Below are positions 1 through 8,715 of a stretch of 64,000 bases of DNA, piece by piece. Source of the stretch: Parasphingorhabdus halotolerans (lineage in GTDB: Bacteria > Pseudomonadota > Alphaproteobacteria > Sphingomonadales > Sphingomonadaceae). A program made the translations under genes and the position numbers. The stretch lies in contig NZ_CP051217.1 in NCBI RefSeq assembly GCF_012516475.1, positions 930,001 to 994,000 on the forward strand, in the 5' to 3' direction. Under the pieces are notes generated by a model. That model was given only the letters and a program-made list of their open reading frames with translations. It ran no database searches and was not told the origin of the DNA. Position 1 is the stretch's first letter. Every line of letters starts with the position of its first letter.

Positions 1-495
1 GCCGCACGTGCAGTAGAACGCGCGCTTGCGGATGATGGCGAATTGCAGCGCGGCTCCAATATCGGCAAGCGTCAAGTTAAGGCTGCGGATTATGTGGTTA
101 TTCCGGATATTATTTCAGCAAATGCCAACTCCGGTGGCGGTGGCGTCGGCGGCGCGTTGCTTGGCGGCCTTGGTCGTCGTGCATTTGGCGGCATTCTTGG
201 TGGCATCAAGGTCAACAAAAAGGAAGCCAATGTTACGCTAGCGCTGGTCAATGTCCGCACGACCGAAATCGAAAGAACAGTCGAAGGCTATAAACGCACC
301 TCTGATGTCAGCTTCGGTGGCGGTGGTGGCGGCTTCCTTGGGGGAGCAATAGCTGGTGCTGCAGGCGGTGGTTACAACGACACACAAATCGGCCGTGTGA
401 TGGCGCTCGCCTATCTGGATGCTTATACACAGTTGGTGACCCAGCTCGGCGGTCTCCCGCTAGACCCAAGCGCAGCGGCACCACAGGCAGAGTGA
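1..495 (+). CDS. CsgG/HfaB-family protein, C-terminal part (cut by left edge)
   Basis: The frame is open from base 1 to the stop at 493-495, so the true start lies left of the window. The visible 164 residues contain DYVVIPDI, then two glycine-rich stretches (GGGGVGGALLGG and FGGGGGGFLGGAIAGAAGGG) separated by beta-type sequence (VTLALVNVRTTEIERTVEGY), and end in a helix plus a short Pro/Ala tail. Ligand-free strands of the form 'ALVNVRTTEI..' and a late helix are typical of the CsgG/HfaB outer-membrane lipoprotein family, which forms export channels or envelope-anchored pores. The signal peptide and lipobox would be off the edge. Family assignment is by style of sequence; function is unproven. 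A strong terminator follows. Confidence 0.6.
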   Translation, partial: AARAVERALADDGELQRGSNIGKRQVKAADYVVIPDIISANANSGGGGVGGALLGGLGRRAFGGILGGIKVNKKEANVTLALVNVRTTEIERTVEGYKRTSDVSFGGGGGGFLGGAIAGAAGGGYNDTQIGRVMALAYLDAYTQLVTQLGGLPLDPSAAAPQAE

Positions 496-526
496 ATGGC
501 TAAATCCATGCAAAAGGATTAAAGAC

Positions 527-567
527 AACCCCGGCGGCTTTCATCAGCTCTGCCGGGGTTTCTTTTT
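527..567 (+). terminator. Rho-independent terminator after the CsgG-like gene
   Basis: Arms AACCCCGGC (527-535) and GCCGGGGTT (552-560) pair perfectly and run into TTTCTTTTT. It separates the CsgG-like gene from the GMC oxidoreductase gene. Confidence 0.85.
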
Positions 568-616
568 AAAGACGACAAACAGCAAACTTCCCGGGTCGCA
601 CCATGGGAGACAGACA

Positions 617-2638
617 TTGCAAAAGCCGTTTAATCCGTTTCAAGCCCGCATGATCAAGGCATTGACCGAAGCATTATTTTACAATGTTCCGATGGCCATT
701 TCGACCGATCAAGTGGTGCTTAATCTGCAGAAACATTTTTCGAATGTTGAAGGCAATAAAACGCGTGAAGTAGGTCTGTCGCTCTATGGATTATTCGCTG
801 TTCTGGGCGGACCGTTTTTCTTTCTCGCATCACCAAAGATGCGGCAGACTTTGATCAACCGCCGCCTGCGCCGCAGTCGTATCGATGTTTTTCAGGATAT
901 GGCGCGGACCAAAGGCGTTATCCTCGCCGGGTATTACGGCCATTGGGAAAAGGGCGACGAGGAAGAAAATTTCGACAATCCCGTTTATCAACGCATGAAA
1001 TATGAACTGCCAGGTCAGCGGGACCGCTCCGGCCCAGGCGAAAAACCCGTGGTAAGAGAAACCCGGCGCGATCTGAAACCCACCGTGTTTGTAGGCCACG
1101 ATGCCGTGCCGGAGGAAACCGATGTCATCGTGATCGGTTCTGGTGCCGGTGGCGCAGTGGCAGCAGCTTCGGTGGCTGATGAAGGTCATGAAGTCCTTAT
1201 CATCGAGGCTGGTAGCAACTATCCCTCGGCGCGTATTACCCATGAAGAAGCCAGGATGACCGCGAAACTGTTCAAGCAAGGTGGCCTGCAAACCACCAGC
1301 GACCGCGATATCATGGTATTCCAGGGGCATGTCGTGGGCGGCTCGACCGTTATCAACAACGGCATTTGTCTGCGCATGAAGCATGAAGGCTTAGTCCATC
1401 CCGATGCAGAAGACGTGTATGAAACCTGGGCCAGTATGGGTGCGCCCATTTCCGAGGCGGAACTGGCAAAAAGCTATGAGGCGGTCGAGCAATCGCTGGA
1501 GGTTTCCGAAATTGATCCGATCTCCGGCCGCAACAATGGGCCTCATCTGATCGAAGGCTGGAAAAAATATGCCGCGCAATCGACGGACCCGATGGACAAA
1601 AAAGCCATAACCGCATGGTTTCAGAAAAACTATGGTCCCAATACGCCTGATAGTGAATGCGTCTACTGCGGCTATTGCAACACCGGCTGCCCCTATGGCC
1701 GCAAAAAAGCGATGCCGGAGAGTTTCCTCACCCACGCCACGAGCGATGATCGCGAGAAGCCAGCCCGGATATTGGATCGCGCGGAAGCGACCGAAATCAT
1801 CTGGGGCGAAGGTGCTAACGGAAAGCGCATTGCAGAGGCGGTAAAAATCACCTTGCGCGATGGTCGCAAGCGGACAGTCCGTGTGCGCGAAGGTGTCGTG
1901 GTTGCGGCCGGTGCGCTCGCCTCCAGCAACTTGCTAATCGCTAGCGGGATTGAACGGTCCGGGCGAAACATCTCGCTGAACATCGCCTGCCCTGTCGTTG
2001 CGCTGATGCCTGAAGACAGGAAAATGAATGTCTGGAACGAGGACCAGATGGCAACTTATGTCGACCGCGGCGATTATTTGATCGAAAGCCATTTCCAGCC
2101 ACCGATGACAATGGCAATGCTGGTGCCGGGCTGGTTTGAAGAACATTTTCAACGCATGCTCAACTATAACCGGCTGGCCTCGGCGGGTGTTTTATTCCCG
2201 GCGGATCGTCTGGGTTATATGGAAAACGGCAAGCTGCAACTCAAAATCGGCGAACCGGAACTGGCACTGCTGCGCCGCGCCTTGGCTGCGATGACCAAGG
2301 TCCATTTCCTCAATGGCGCGCTGGAAGTCTATCCCGCCCTGCTCAAAGGCCAGACCCTGCGCCGCGATATGAGCGACGCGGAGATTGATGCATTCTACGA
2401 GGAGAATATCAAGGAGCCCGATGACGTCGTGCTCTCCAGCTCCCATCCGCATGGCGGCAATGCGATCAACGAAGATCCGGAAAAGGGTATTGTAGACCTC
2501 AACCAGCGCGTGCACGGTACGACCAATTGTTATGTCACAGACGCCAGCGTGATGCCCAGCTGCATCCGCGTCAATGCGCAGCTCACTACTATGGCCATGT
2601 CACACCGCGCGATGGCCGGGAAAAGACGGTTCGGGTGA
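617..2638 (+). CDS. GMC-family oxidoreductase (long-chain alcohol oxidase-like)
   Basis: A 673-aa flavoprotein of the glucose-methanol-choline family. Residues 1-115 form a helical N-terminal domain with a hydrophobic stretch (LYGLFAVLGGPFFFLA), as in long-chain fatty alcohol oxidases. The FAD dinucleotide-binding motif DVIVIGSGAGGAVAAA lies near residue 170, with an acidic EAG after strand 2. A cysteine-rich segment, CVYCGYCNTGCPYG, sits near residue 350. The C-terminal GMC domain has SSSHPHGG and a final RVNAQLTTMAM, carrying the His and Asn expected at the active site. Substrate is probably an alcohol or sterol; that is inference. The start is TTG at 617, behind GGGAGAC; no better ATG fits. 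The gene stands alone between two terminators. Confidence 0.85.
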   Translation: MQKPFNPFQARMIKALTEALFYNVPMAISTDQVVLNLQKHFSNVEGNKTREVGLSLYGLFAVLGGPFFFLASPKMRQTLINRRLRRSRIDVFQDMARTKGVILAGYYGHWEKGDEEENFDNPVYQRMKYELPGQRDRSGPGEKPVVRETRRDLKPTVFVGHDAVPEETDVIVIGSGAGGAVAAASVADEGHEVLIIEAGSNYPSARITHEEARMTAKLFKQGGLQTTSDRDIMVFQGHVVGGSTVINNGICLRMKHEGLVHPDAEDVYETWASMGAPISEAELAKSYEAVEQSLEVSEIDPISGRNNGPHLIEGWKKYAAQSTDPMDKKAITAWFQKNYGPNTPDSECVYCGYCNTGCPYGRKKAMPESFLTHATSDDREKPARILDRAEATEIIWGEGANGKRIAEAVKITLRDGRKRTVRVREGVVVAAGALASSNLLIASGIERSGRNISLNIACPVVALMPEDRKMNVWNEDQMATYVDRGDYLIESHFQPPMTMAMLVPGWFEEHFQRMLNYNRLASAGVLFPADRLGYMENGKLQLKIGEPELALLRRALAAMTKVHFLNGALEVYPALLKGQTLRRDMSDAEIDAFYEENIKEPDDVVLSSSHPHGGNAINEDPEKGIVDLNQRVHGTTNCYVTDASVMPSCIRVNAQLTTMAMSHRAMAGKRRFG

Positions 2639-2710
2639 CGAAAAAATCCTATTGCGCAAGGCGTTAATCAAATATCCATCTTTCTGGGTCGCCAGACTGA
2701 AGGACTTAAT

Positions 2711-4615
2711 ATGACCATCCCGACTAAACTGGCAGCAATCGCTACTGCATCAATCATCGCTCTTTCTCCGCAATTGGCTGCGGCGCAAAATTACGGCTCC
2801 TTTGGCGATAACATCGCTGATCCGGGCAACATTCCGGCGCTTCTCCAGCGATCCAACGACCAGGATGGCACGAGCTTTGATACGAATTTTCCTGCATCTC
2901 CTCCCGGATTTGAGAACCGCTATTCCAATGGCCTGACCGCAGCAGAGCTATTGCCGGATCTGCTGGATTTCGATCTAACCGACATCCGCCACAACGCTGT
3001 CGGCAACGCTTTTTCTGCAAAACTTCCCGTATCGCTGGCTGGCGGAATATTGCTCGGCAATGGCAGTTCTATTCCCGGCCCCATCGGCCGCGGCCTGACA
3101 CCGCTGAACGAAAGCGACATCGCCTCTCAGGTGGATGACTATCTCGCTGCCGTTGGTTCCTTGGAGCAGAATGATTTCATGCTGCTCTACCCGTCCGGTA
3201 ATGACGCAGCTCTTGCCCTCAACACGATTGCGCTCACTGGACCCTCGCAAAATCAGGCTGTCCAGATTGTCGTTTCCGGCGCGCAGGCAAATGCGGTCAA
3301 TACTGCAGCATCGGCTAAAAAACTGCTAGATGCCAGCGCAGGTACAGTGCTCGTTTCCAATCTGCCGAACATCGGCCAAACTCCGGCGGCACGCGCGGGC
3401 GGGCTATCCGGGGTGCAACTCGCGACGCTATTTTCGACAACGACCAACAGTGCGCTTAACACCGCCTTGACTGGACTGAGCGGCAACCAGAATATGCTGA
3501 TCGTCGCAGACAGCTTCACCCTGACCAATGACATTGTCGCCAATCCCGGTAAATATGGATTGAGTGACGTGACCAATCCGTGCTCGTTAGTGCCGAGCTG
3601 TGTTTCGGCCGGTCAATCGGTGCAAGATCAGTTCCTGTTCTGGGATCCGTTTTTTCCAACCGCGCGCGGCCATGCCATCTCGGCTGCTTTTCTGGCCGAC
3701 ACGGTAAACGCACCTCGCACCGTTCCGGCAATTGCCGAACTGGGCCGGTTCGGGACCGAGAGTTATGCTCGCAATTTGCTGGGTCAAAGCGGCGAAGCTG
3801 TGTGGATATCGGGCCATGTCGGCTATGAGCGCTTCCGCCGCGCCCGTAATCCGTTCGCCTCGGGCTATGAAGCGGAAGGTCCATCGACTTCGTTATCGCT
3901 CGGGTGGACAAACTCTCTCGGACTGACCGTCGGAATATCTGCGGCCTACAGCGATCTGGATGTCGACTATCGTTTCATATCCGGCGGCTTCGACAAACGG
4001 TCTTTTAACCTGGGCGCTTTTGCCTCAATCGAGACACCGATCATCGATCTCGCCGCTTCGATTAGCTATGGTATCGATTCTTATGACAACCTCACCCGCA
4101 ACACGGGCGTAGCGGGCCAAGTCAGTTCTGCTGAAACAGAAGGCGATAGCTTTGCCATCATCGCGCAGGCTTCTCGCGATTTCAGCTTTCTTCCCGGTGT
4201 CAGTTTCGAGCCGACCGTAAGGGTTGGTTATTCCCGTGCCGATTTTGACGGCTTTCAGGAAACCGGTGCGACAGGTCTTTCGCAAAATGTGTCTGCGGCA
4301 AAACTCTCCAAGACGTTTGCTGAATTCGGTGCAAAAGCGCAGCTGGATCTGGCTGGATTAAATGCCAGCTTGGGCGGTTTCTACCATGTTCGATTGGACG
4401 GTGGTGAACAGCGGATCAGTAGTTCCCTGGTGAGCCTGCCTGACTTTGTCCGCAGCGTAAACGTTCGCGCAGCGGATCGGGACTATGCCCGGGCAGAGGC
4501 CAGTCTTTCCAAATCAATTGGCAAACTGACCATTGGAGCCAGTGGCACAGCCACATTTGCCGACGATGATTTTAATCATCTAGCCGGACGCGTATTTCTG
4601 CGGCTGACATTCTAA
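2711..4615 (+). CDS. Autotransporter with a GDSL/SGNH-type passenger lacking catalytic residues
   Basis: A 634-aa protein with a signal peptide (cleavage after QLAAA, near 25), an SGNH/GDSL-lipase-like passenger (about 27-345) and a C-terminal beta-barrel (about 360-634) ending in FLRLTF, the terminal aromatic expected for an outer-membrane protein. Passenger landmarks match EstA-type esterases: FGDNIADPGN (31-40) for block I, SGND (162-165) for block III and WDPFFPTARGH (311-321) for the usual WDxxHPTxxGH. The nucleophile Ser of GDSL is Asn34 and the catalytic His is Phe315, both clear in the DNA (ggc gat aac; gat ccg ttt ttt cca). The fold is kept but esterase activity is unlikely. It may bind a ligand or act as an adhesin (inference). 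It ends at a hairpin shared with the convergent carbonic anhydrase gene. Confidence 0.85.
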   Translation: MTIPTKLAAIATASIIALSPQLAAAQNYGSFGDNIADPGNIPALLQRSNDQDGTSFDTNFPASPPGFENRYSNGLTAAELLPDLLDFDLTDIRHNAVGNAFSAKLPVSLAGGILLGNGSSIPGPIGRGLTPLNESDIASQVDDYLAAVGSLEQNDFMLLYPSGNDAALALNTIALTGPSQNQAVQIVVSGAQANAVNTAASAKKLLDASAGTVLVSNLPNIGQTPAARAGGLSGVQLATLFSTTTNSALNTALTGLSGNQNMLIVADSFTLTNDIVANPGKYGLSDVTNPCSLVPSCVSAGQSVQDQFLFWDPFFPTARGHAISAAFLADTVNAPRTVPAIAELGRFGTESYARNLLGQSGEAVWISGHVGYERFRRARNPFASGYEAEGPSTSLSLGWTNSLGLTVGISAAYSDLDVDYRFISGGFDKRSFNLGAFASIETPIIDLAASISYGIDSYDNLTRNTGVAGQVSSAETEGDSFAIIAQASRDFSFLPGVSFEPTVRVGYSRADFDGFQETGATGLSQNVSAAKLSKTFAEFGAKAQLDLAGLNASLGGFYHVRLDGGEQRISSSLVSLPDFVRSVNVRAADRDYARAEASLSKSIGKLTIGASGTATFADDDFNHLAGRVFLRLTF

Positions 4616-4630
4616 AGCTACTTAAGAAAA

Positions 4631-4660
4631 CCAGCGCGCTCATTTCCGAAAGCGCGCTGG
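4631..4660 (-). terminator. Hairpin terminator between convergent genes
   Basis: CCAGCGCGCT (4631-4640) and AGCGCGCTGG (4651-4660) are perfect inverted repeats. On the minus strand the stem is followed by TTTTCTTAAG, so it best serves the carbonic anhydrase transcript; the plus-strand tail (CTTCT) is weaker. Confidence 0.75.
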
Positions 4661-4675
4661 CTTCTATGCATTTGG

Positions 4676-5425
4676 TTACTCGGGCGCGACAACCAGACGG
4701 TTGTTCAAAGCGCGAACCGGACGGGCGTTATTACCCATAAGCTTTTCAAAGGCTGCGATTTGCGATTTGCTCGCCGTGATCGGATCGCGCAGCACATGCC
4801 AGTTCACCCCTTCGCTACAAGGTGGCGTGGTAAGCGATCCCATATAACGATACACCGCTTTGTCTGCTGGCAGCATGCCATTGGGGTCAATCATGGTGCC
4901 CGCGACAGTGGCCGGTTCAGACTTGGTTGCCGGAGCCGCTGCCAAAATCTTGGCGAGCTCGGCATTTGCCGCGCCTTCTTCAAACATCACACCCAAAACG
5001 CCAAGCTTGCCGCCTTCGGTTGCATGGACGAAATGGCCGGTCAATGGAAAGCGTTTACCCGAAATCGCATGCTCGGATGGTGTATGAAAATGGATCTGGA
5101 TCAGATTAAAGGTCGTGCCACCGCTAGTCATGGATGATCCGGCCGCAAAGTCAGCTTGAACGGTCAGGCCCTTGTTGGAAACGGTCAACGGACCCGCGCT
5201 ATAATTTATATCCAGCGCCACATTGCCTTTTGCATTGGCACCAGCAAGGTCAATTGGAGACTGCATATCGCCGCTTTCGCAAACTGCATATTTGTCAGAA
5301 AGCTGGCCCCATTGTTCAGGACCATTTTTGCCGTAATCATAAGCTTTGGAATGATGATCGGCCAGTGCGGGACCGGTCGCAATGAGCGCCGCCAGCATGG
5401 CACCTGAAAAAAGACGGAATTTCAT
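4676..5425 (-). CDS. Alpha-class carbonic anhydrase, periplasmic
   Basis: A 249-aa protein with a signal peptide (MKFRLFSGAMLAALIATG..ALA, cleavage near 22). It catalyses reversible CO2 hydration in the periplasm. Alpha-class signatures are all present: MQSPIDL near 54, QIHFHTPSEH with zinc ligands His112 and His114, the third ligand His131 in HFVH, and YMGSLTTPPCSEGVNW near the end. Cys49 and the Cys of PPCSEG would form the usual disulfide. Length is normal for bacterial members. It is a single gene, convergent with the autotransporter. An AT-rich inverted motif (ACCCTATATATGGTTT) lies just upstream of the start at about 5430-5446 and could be an operator. Confidence 0.95.
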   Translation of the reverse strand: MKFRLFSGAMLAALIATGPALADHHSKAYDYGKNGPEQWGQLSDKYAVCESGDMQSPIDLAGANAKGNVALDINYSAGPLTVSNKGLTVQADFAAGSSMTSGGTTFNLIQIHFHTPSEHAISGKRFPLTGHFVHATEGGKLGVLGVMFEEGAANAELAKILAAAPATKSEPATVAGTMIDPNGMLPADKAVYRYMGSLTTPPCSEGVNWHVLRDPITASKSQIAAFEKLMGNNARPVRALNNRLVVAPE

Positions 5426-5577
5426 ATTTTTACCCTATATATGGTTTCAGTTGTGCGAACGTTATGGAACGAAATTTGCATTCGCTTCCACCTGTTCATT
5501 AAGGTAGTTCGTGGACACCAAGCCAATCAATCGCTTAGTATATTTTCAATAGATACTATCTATCGGCTGCTTCATCG

Positions 5578-6771
5578 TTACATGGCCGAGAATGCTTTGT
5601 CCTTATCAACCCGAACATCCTGTGGCAGGCCCAGCACGCGCTCGGCGATGATATTTTTCAAGATTTCATCGGTACCGCCTGCAATCCGCAAACCCGGCGC
5701 CCACATAAAGCTATCCTGAAAAATTGCGTCCGCTGGCGCCTTGTCTTTGTCGTTTATCAGGCCATAGTGGTCCTGCATTTCAATCGCTGAATTGCAGATA
5801 TCTTGAAGGTGGTTGGCGTTGATAATCTTGCCGATGCTATTCTCTGGCCCCGGTGTTTCGCCTTTTGACAATGCTGTCTGCGTGCGAAATTTGGTCAGCT
5901 TATAACCCTGCGCAGCAACATACCAATCTGCCAGTTTCTGGCGGAATGCTCCATCGCTGATGGTACCGGCAGACCGGGCATAATCCATGATTTCATTCCA
6001 GTCCGGGCCGGGCGATCCGCCGACAGCCAGGCGTTCATTCATCAATGTAACCAGCGCCACCTTCCAGCCCATGCCGGGATCGCCGAGCCGGTCGCTATCA
6101 GGAATGCGCACATCGGTGAAATAGACTTCATTAAACTCACGCCCACCGGACGCCTGATGGATAGGTCGCACATCGACGCCTTGCTGCTTCATGTCGACGA
6201 TGAACATCGTGAGGCCCTTGTGCTTGGGCACGTCAGGGTCGGTACGCACCAGCAATATGCCGTAATCGGAATAATGCGCGCCGGAGGTCCAGACTTTCTG
6301 GCCATTGATAACCCAGTCGTCACCGTCCTTTACCGCTTTGGTCTTTAGCCCGGCAACATCGGAACCGGCTGCCGGTTCGGAAAATAGCTGACACCAAATA
6401 TTCTCGCCGACCAATGCCTTTTCCACATAACGTTTCTTGTGCTCGTCGCTACCAAAAGCAATGACGGTAGGAATGCACATGCCAAGGCCAATTGCGAATG
6501 GCCCGGTCGGCGCATCAAATTTGCTCTCTTCCTGATTCCAGATCACCTGCTGAATGATCGTCCCGCCGCGACCGCCCATTTCTTTGGGCCAGGTAATTTG
6601 CGCGAAACCGCCCTCTGCTTTTGTTCGCTGCCATTTTTTGGCGCGTTCAAGCAGGTTATCGCGACCTTTTCGGCCATAGGCCGCCGCATCTTTGGGTTCG
6701 AGATGCTGCGACAAAAAGGCATTTGCTTCGGCGCGGAATTCTGCTTCTTCAGGGGTGTCGTTAAAATCCAT
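5578..6771 (-). CDS. Acyl-CoA dehydrogenase (first of an adjacent pair)
   Basis: A 397-aa FAD-dependent acyl-CoA dehydrogenase that oxidises an acyl-CoA to the 2-enoyl-CoA in beta-oxidation. It shows the N-terminal helical domain (DFNDTPEEAEFRAEANAFL), the flavin-contact segment CQLFSEPAAGSDVAGL, the middle domain WVINGQKVWTSGAHYSDY and the C-terminal GGTDEILKNIIAERVLG. The start is ATG at 6771, preceded by AAAAGGTAG; an in-frame ATG 33 bases further upstream is less likely. It follows the other dehydrogenase (6896-8011) in the same direction across a 124-base gap holding a REP element. The two share only family-level similarity, so a heteromeric enzyme of the sterol or bile-acid side-chain type is possible (inference). 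Confidence 0.9.
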   Translation of the reverse strand: MDFNDTPEEAEFRAEANAFLSQHLEPKDAAAYGRKGRDNLLERAKKWQRTKAEGGFAQITWPKEMGGRGGTIIQQVIWNQEESKFDAPTGPFAIGLGMCIPTVIAFGSDEHKKRYVEKALVGENIWCQLFSEPAAGSDVAGLKTKAVKDGDDWVINGQKVWTSGAHYSDYGILLVRTDPDVPKHKGLTMFIVDMKQQGVDVRPIHQASGGREFNEVYFTDVRIPDSDRLGDPGMGWKVALVTLMNERLAVGGSPGPDWNEIMDYARSAGTISDGAFRQKLADWYVAAQGYKLTKFRTQTALSKGETPGPENSIGKIINANHLQDICNSAIEMQDHYGLINDKDKAPADAIFQDSFMWAPGLRIAGGTDEILKNIIAERVLGLPQDVRVDKDKAFSAM

Positions 6772-6820
6772 TTTGACTACCTTTTCTTGGTCTCTAATTT
6801 TCAAATCTGCTCAAAATTTC

Positions 6821-6891
6821 CGTTCGTGCTGAGCTTGTCGAATTACGAGTGTGTGCATCCATCTGTCCTTTGACAGGCGCAGGACCAACGG
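6821..6891. repeat. REP/BIME-like element of sphingomonad type
   Basis: CGTGCTGAGCTTGTCGAA (6825-6842) is followed by an inverted degenerate copy, TCCTTTGACAGGCGCAGGA (about 6866-6884; reverse complement TCCTGCGCCTGTCAAAGGA). Paired palindromic units with the core CTGAGCTTGTCGAA are common in sphingomonad genomes. A second pair is at 48841-48905. Both sit between two genes of one operon. Confidence 0.7.
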
Positions 6892-6895
6892 TGCG

Positions 6896-8011
6896 TTATG
6901 CCGCGTTCTTCCGTTCCAGCGCGCTGACCAGCTTCTCTTTCCAAACAGCCGGACCGCCCGCCTGCACCGCCAGCAATTTTGCGCGACGATAATAGAGGTG
7001 GCAGTCCACCTCCCAGGTAAAGCCCATGCCGCCGTGCGTCTGGATATTTTCCTTTGACGCAAACCAATAAGCTTCCGACGCGGCAACCCGCGCCGCCGCA
7101 GCCGCTTCAGGCAATTCCGCCGCATCAGTGGAAAGCGCCCATGCGCCATAATAGGCGTTGGAACGCGCCACTTCGTTCTTCACATACATATCCGCAAGCT
7201 TGTGTTTGATCGCCTGATTGCCACCAATAGGACGACCAAAGGCGTGTCGCTCCTTGGCATATTCCGTCGCCATATCGAGGCAGACCGATGCGCCGCCGAG
7301 CTGTTCAAAAGCCAGCAATACAGCCGCCCGATCAAGGATCTGGTCGTAGAGCGCGAGCCCCTGCCCTGCATCACCCAGACGCTTGGCTGGAGCTGCGTTA
7401 AACTTTATCTCTGCATGACTGCGGGTTGGTTCAATCGTGCCTAGCGAAGATCGCTCGACGCCGTCCCCGTTCAGATCGACAATTACCAAACTATGGCCGC
7501 TGCCTTCTTTTACCAGTACCACCGCATGAGTTGCGATATCACCGTCAGTCACCGGCACCTTGATACCGCTCAGCGCGCCGTCCTTATAGGCTGCATTCAC
7601 ATGGGCCGCATCTACGGCGCCGGGGCCTTCAGAGGCAGCGATCGTGCCAATGATCGATCCATCGGATACGCCTGGCAGCAAAGCTTTTTTCTGCTCTTCG
7701 CTGCCAGCCAGCTTCACCGCTTCGGCAAAGAAAAACGCGCTTGATCCGAATGGCACGGGAGCCAGTGCGCGTCCCAATTCCTCTGCAATGACGCACATTT
7801 CGAGCATGCCAAGCCCCAGCCCGCCATATTCTTCCGGTATTGCCGCGCCGAGCCAGCCCATCTCCACAATTTTCTGCCAGACCCCGGCATGATGGCTCAT
7901 CGCCTCATCATCCAGAACCTCGCGCACTTCCTTGGTGGTGCACTGCGCAGACAGGAACTTGCGCGCTTCTTCGCGGAGGAATTTCTGGTCGTCGGAAAAA
8001 TCAAAATTCAT
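6896..8011 (-). CDS. Acyl-CoA dehydrogenase (second of the pair)
   Basis: A 371-aa acyl-CoA dehydrogenase. It has the N-terminal domain NFDFSDDQKFLREEARKFL, the GAAIPEEYGGLGLG loop, a middle domain with a weak flavin-contact segment (GTIAASEGPGAV), and the C-terminal helix bundle with ERHAFGRPIGGNQAIKH and IQTHGGMGFTWE. It lacks the usual Glu at the GGTxE position used by the neighbouring paralogue (here YYRRAKLL). Shorter, partly degenerate partners like this are typical of two-subunit dehydrogenases. It is upstream of the 5578-6771 gene and probably the first gene of that operon. Confidence 0.9.
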   Translation of the reverse strand: MNFDFSDDQKFLREEARKFLSAQCTTKEVREVLDDEAMSHHAGVWQKIVEMGWLGAAIPEEYGGLGLGMLEMCVIAEELGRALAPVPFGSSAFFFAEAVKLAGSEEQKKALLPGVSDGSIIGTIAASEGPGAVDAAHVNAAYKDGALSGIKVPVTDGDIATHAVVLVKEGSGHSLVIVDLNGDGVERSSLGTIEPTRSHAEIKFNAAPAKRLGDAGQGLALYDQILDRAAVLLAFEQLGGASVCLDMATEYAKERHAFGRPIGGNQAIKHKLADMYVKNEVARSNAYYGAWALSTDAAELPEAAAAARVAASEAYWFASKENIQTHGGMGFTWEVDCHLYYRRAKLLAVQAGGPAVWKEKLVSALERKNAA

Positions 8012-8083
8012 CGCAAGAATCGCCCTTTAATCGTTCAGTTAAACATTCCTAACCCAATGTCCGACGCAGGCGCAAGAGAAAGC

Positions 8084-8641
8084 CTATGCTTCCAATATAT
8101 TCTCCAACGGGAATTCGACGTTCACCAGTCCATCCTCAACGCTGGTCTTGTGACCGCCCAATTTGTGTACGAAGCTCAGCATAGGGGTGTTATTACCCAA
8201 AACTACGCCGTCAAAACACGTAATCCCTGCCGACTGCGCCGCTTTGGCGAGTTGTTTCAGCAGAATTTTCCCTATTCCGCGCCCTTGCAGCGCATCCACC
8301 ACGAGCAGCGCAAGCTCGGCGCGTTTGCTGTCGTCCTCCGACCGGACATAGCGCCCCACTCCGGCAGGTTCGAAATCCTTGTCGTTATCGGGGTTTAGCA
8401 GCAACGCTACCCAGGCATCGTGATTGAAATAATCAACTTCGGTGAGATGCCGGAGCAATGCCTCGGGGAGTTCCGCAATCGGCGACAGGAACCGGTATCG
8501 CCGCGATTGCAAGGACAAATCCTTCATCCCGCTTTGCAGATGCTTTTTATCGTCGCGCCTGATCCTGCGCGTCACCAAACAACCGCCGCCGGGCAAATCA
8601 TGCCGCTGTGATAATGGGTAACGACTAATCGAATCTCGCAT
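8084..8641 (-). CDS. GNAT-family N-acetyltransferase
   Basis: About 185 aa. The acetyl-CoA binding segment is ELALLVVDALQGRGIGKILLKQLAKAAQ (motif A, Q/R-x-x-G-x-G/A as QGRGIG), followed by a beta strand FDGVVLGNNTPMLSFVHKLGG. Substrate is unknown. I place the start at ATG 8641 (MRDSISRYPLSQR), with GAGGCGC upstream; a longer frame reaching 8716 would collide with the prfB start. It is divergent from prfB, with about 74 bases between the starts. Confidence 0.8.
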   Translation of the reverse strand: MRDSISRYPLSQRHDLPGGGCLVTRRIRRDDKKHLQSGMKDLSLQSRRYRFLSPIAELPEALLRHLTEVDYFNHDAWVALLLNPDNDKDFEPAGVGRYVRSEDDSKRAELALLVVDALQGRGIGKILLKQLAKAAQSAGITCFDGVVLGNNTPMLSFVHKLGGHKTSVEDGLVNVEFPLENILEA

Positions 8642-8715
8642 GAAAGCTTTATAGCGCCTCTTTACATCGACTGCATATCGTCTAATCGCTGCAACCAGTA
8701 TATTGGAGATAATCA

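Noticed and set aside
2711..2900. Reading the passenger as an active EstA-like esterase
   Set aside because: The family motifs are there, but the codons for catalytic Ser and His are clearly Asn and Phe.
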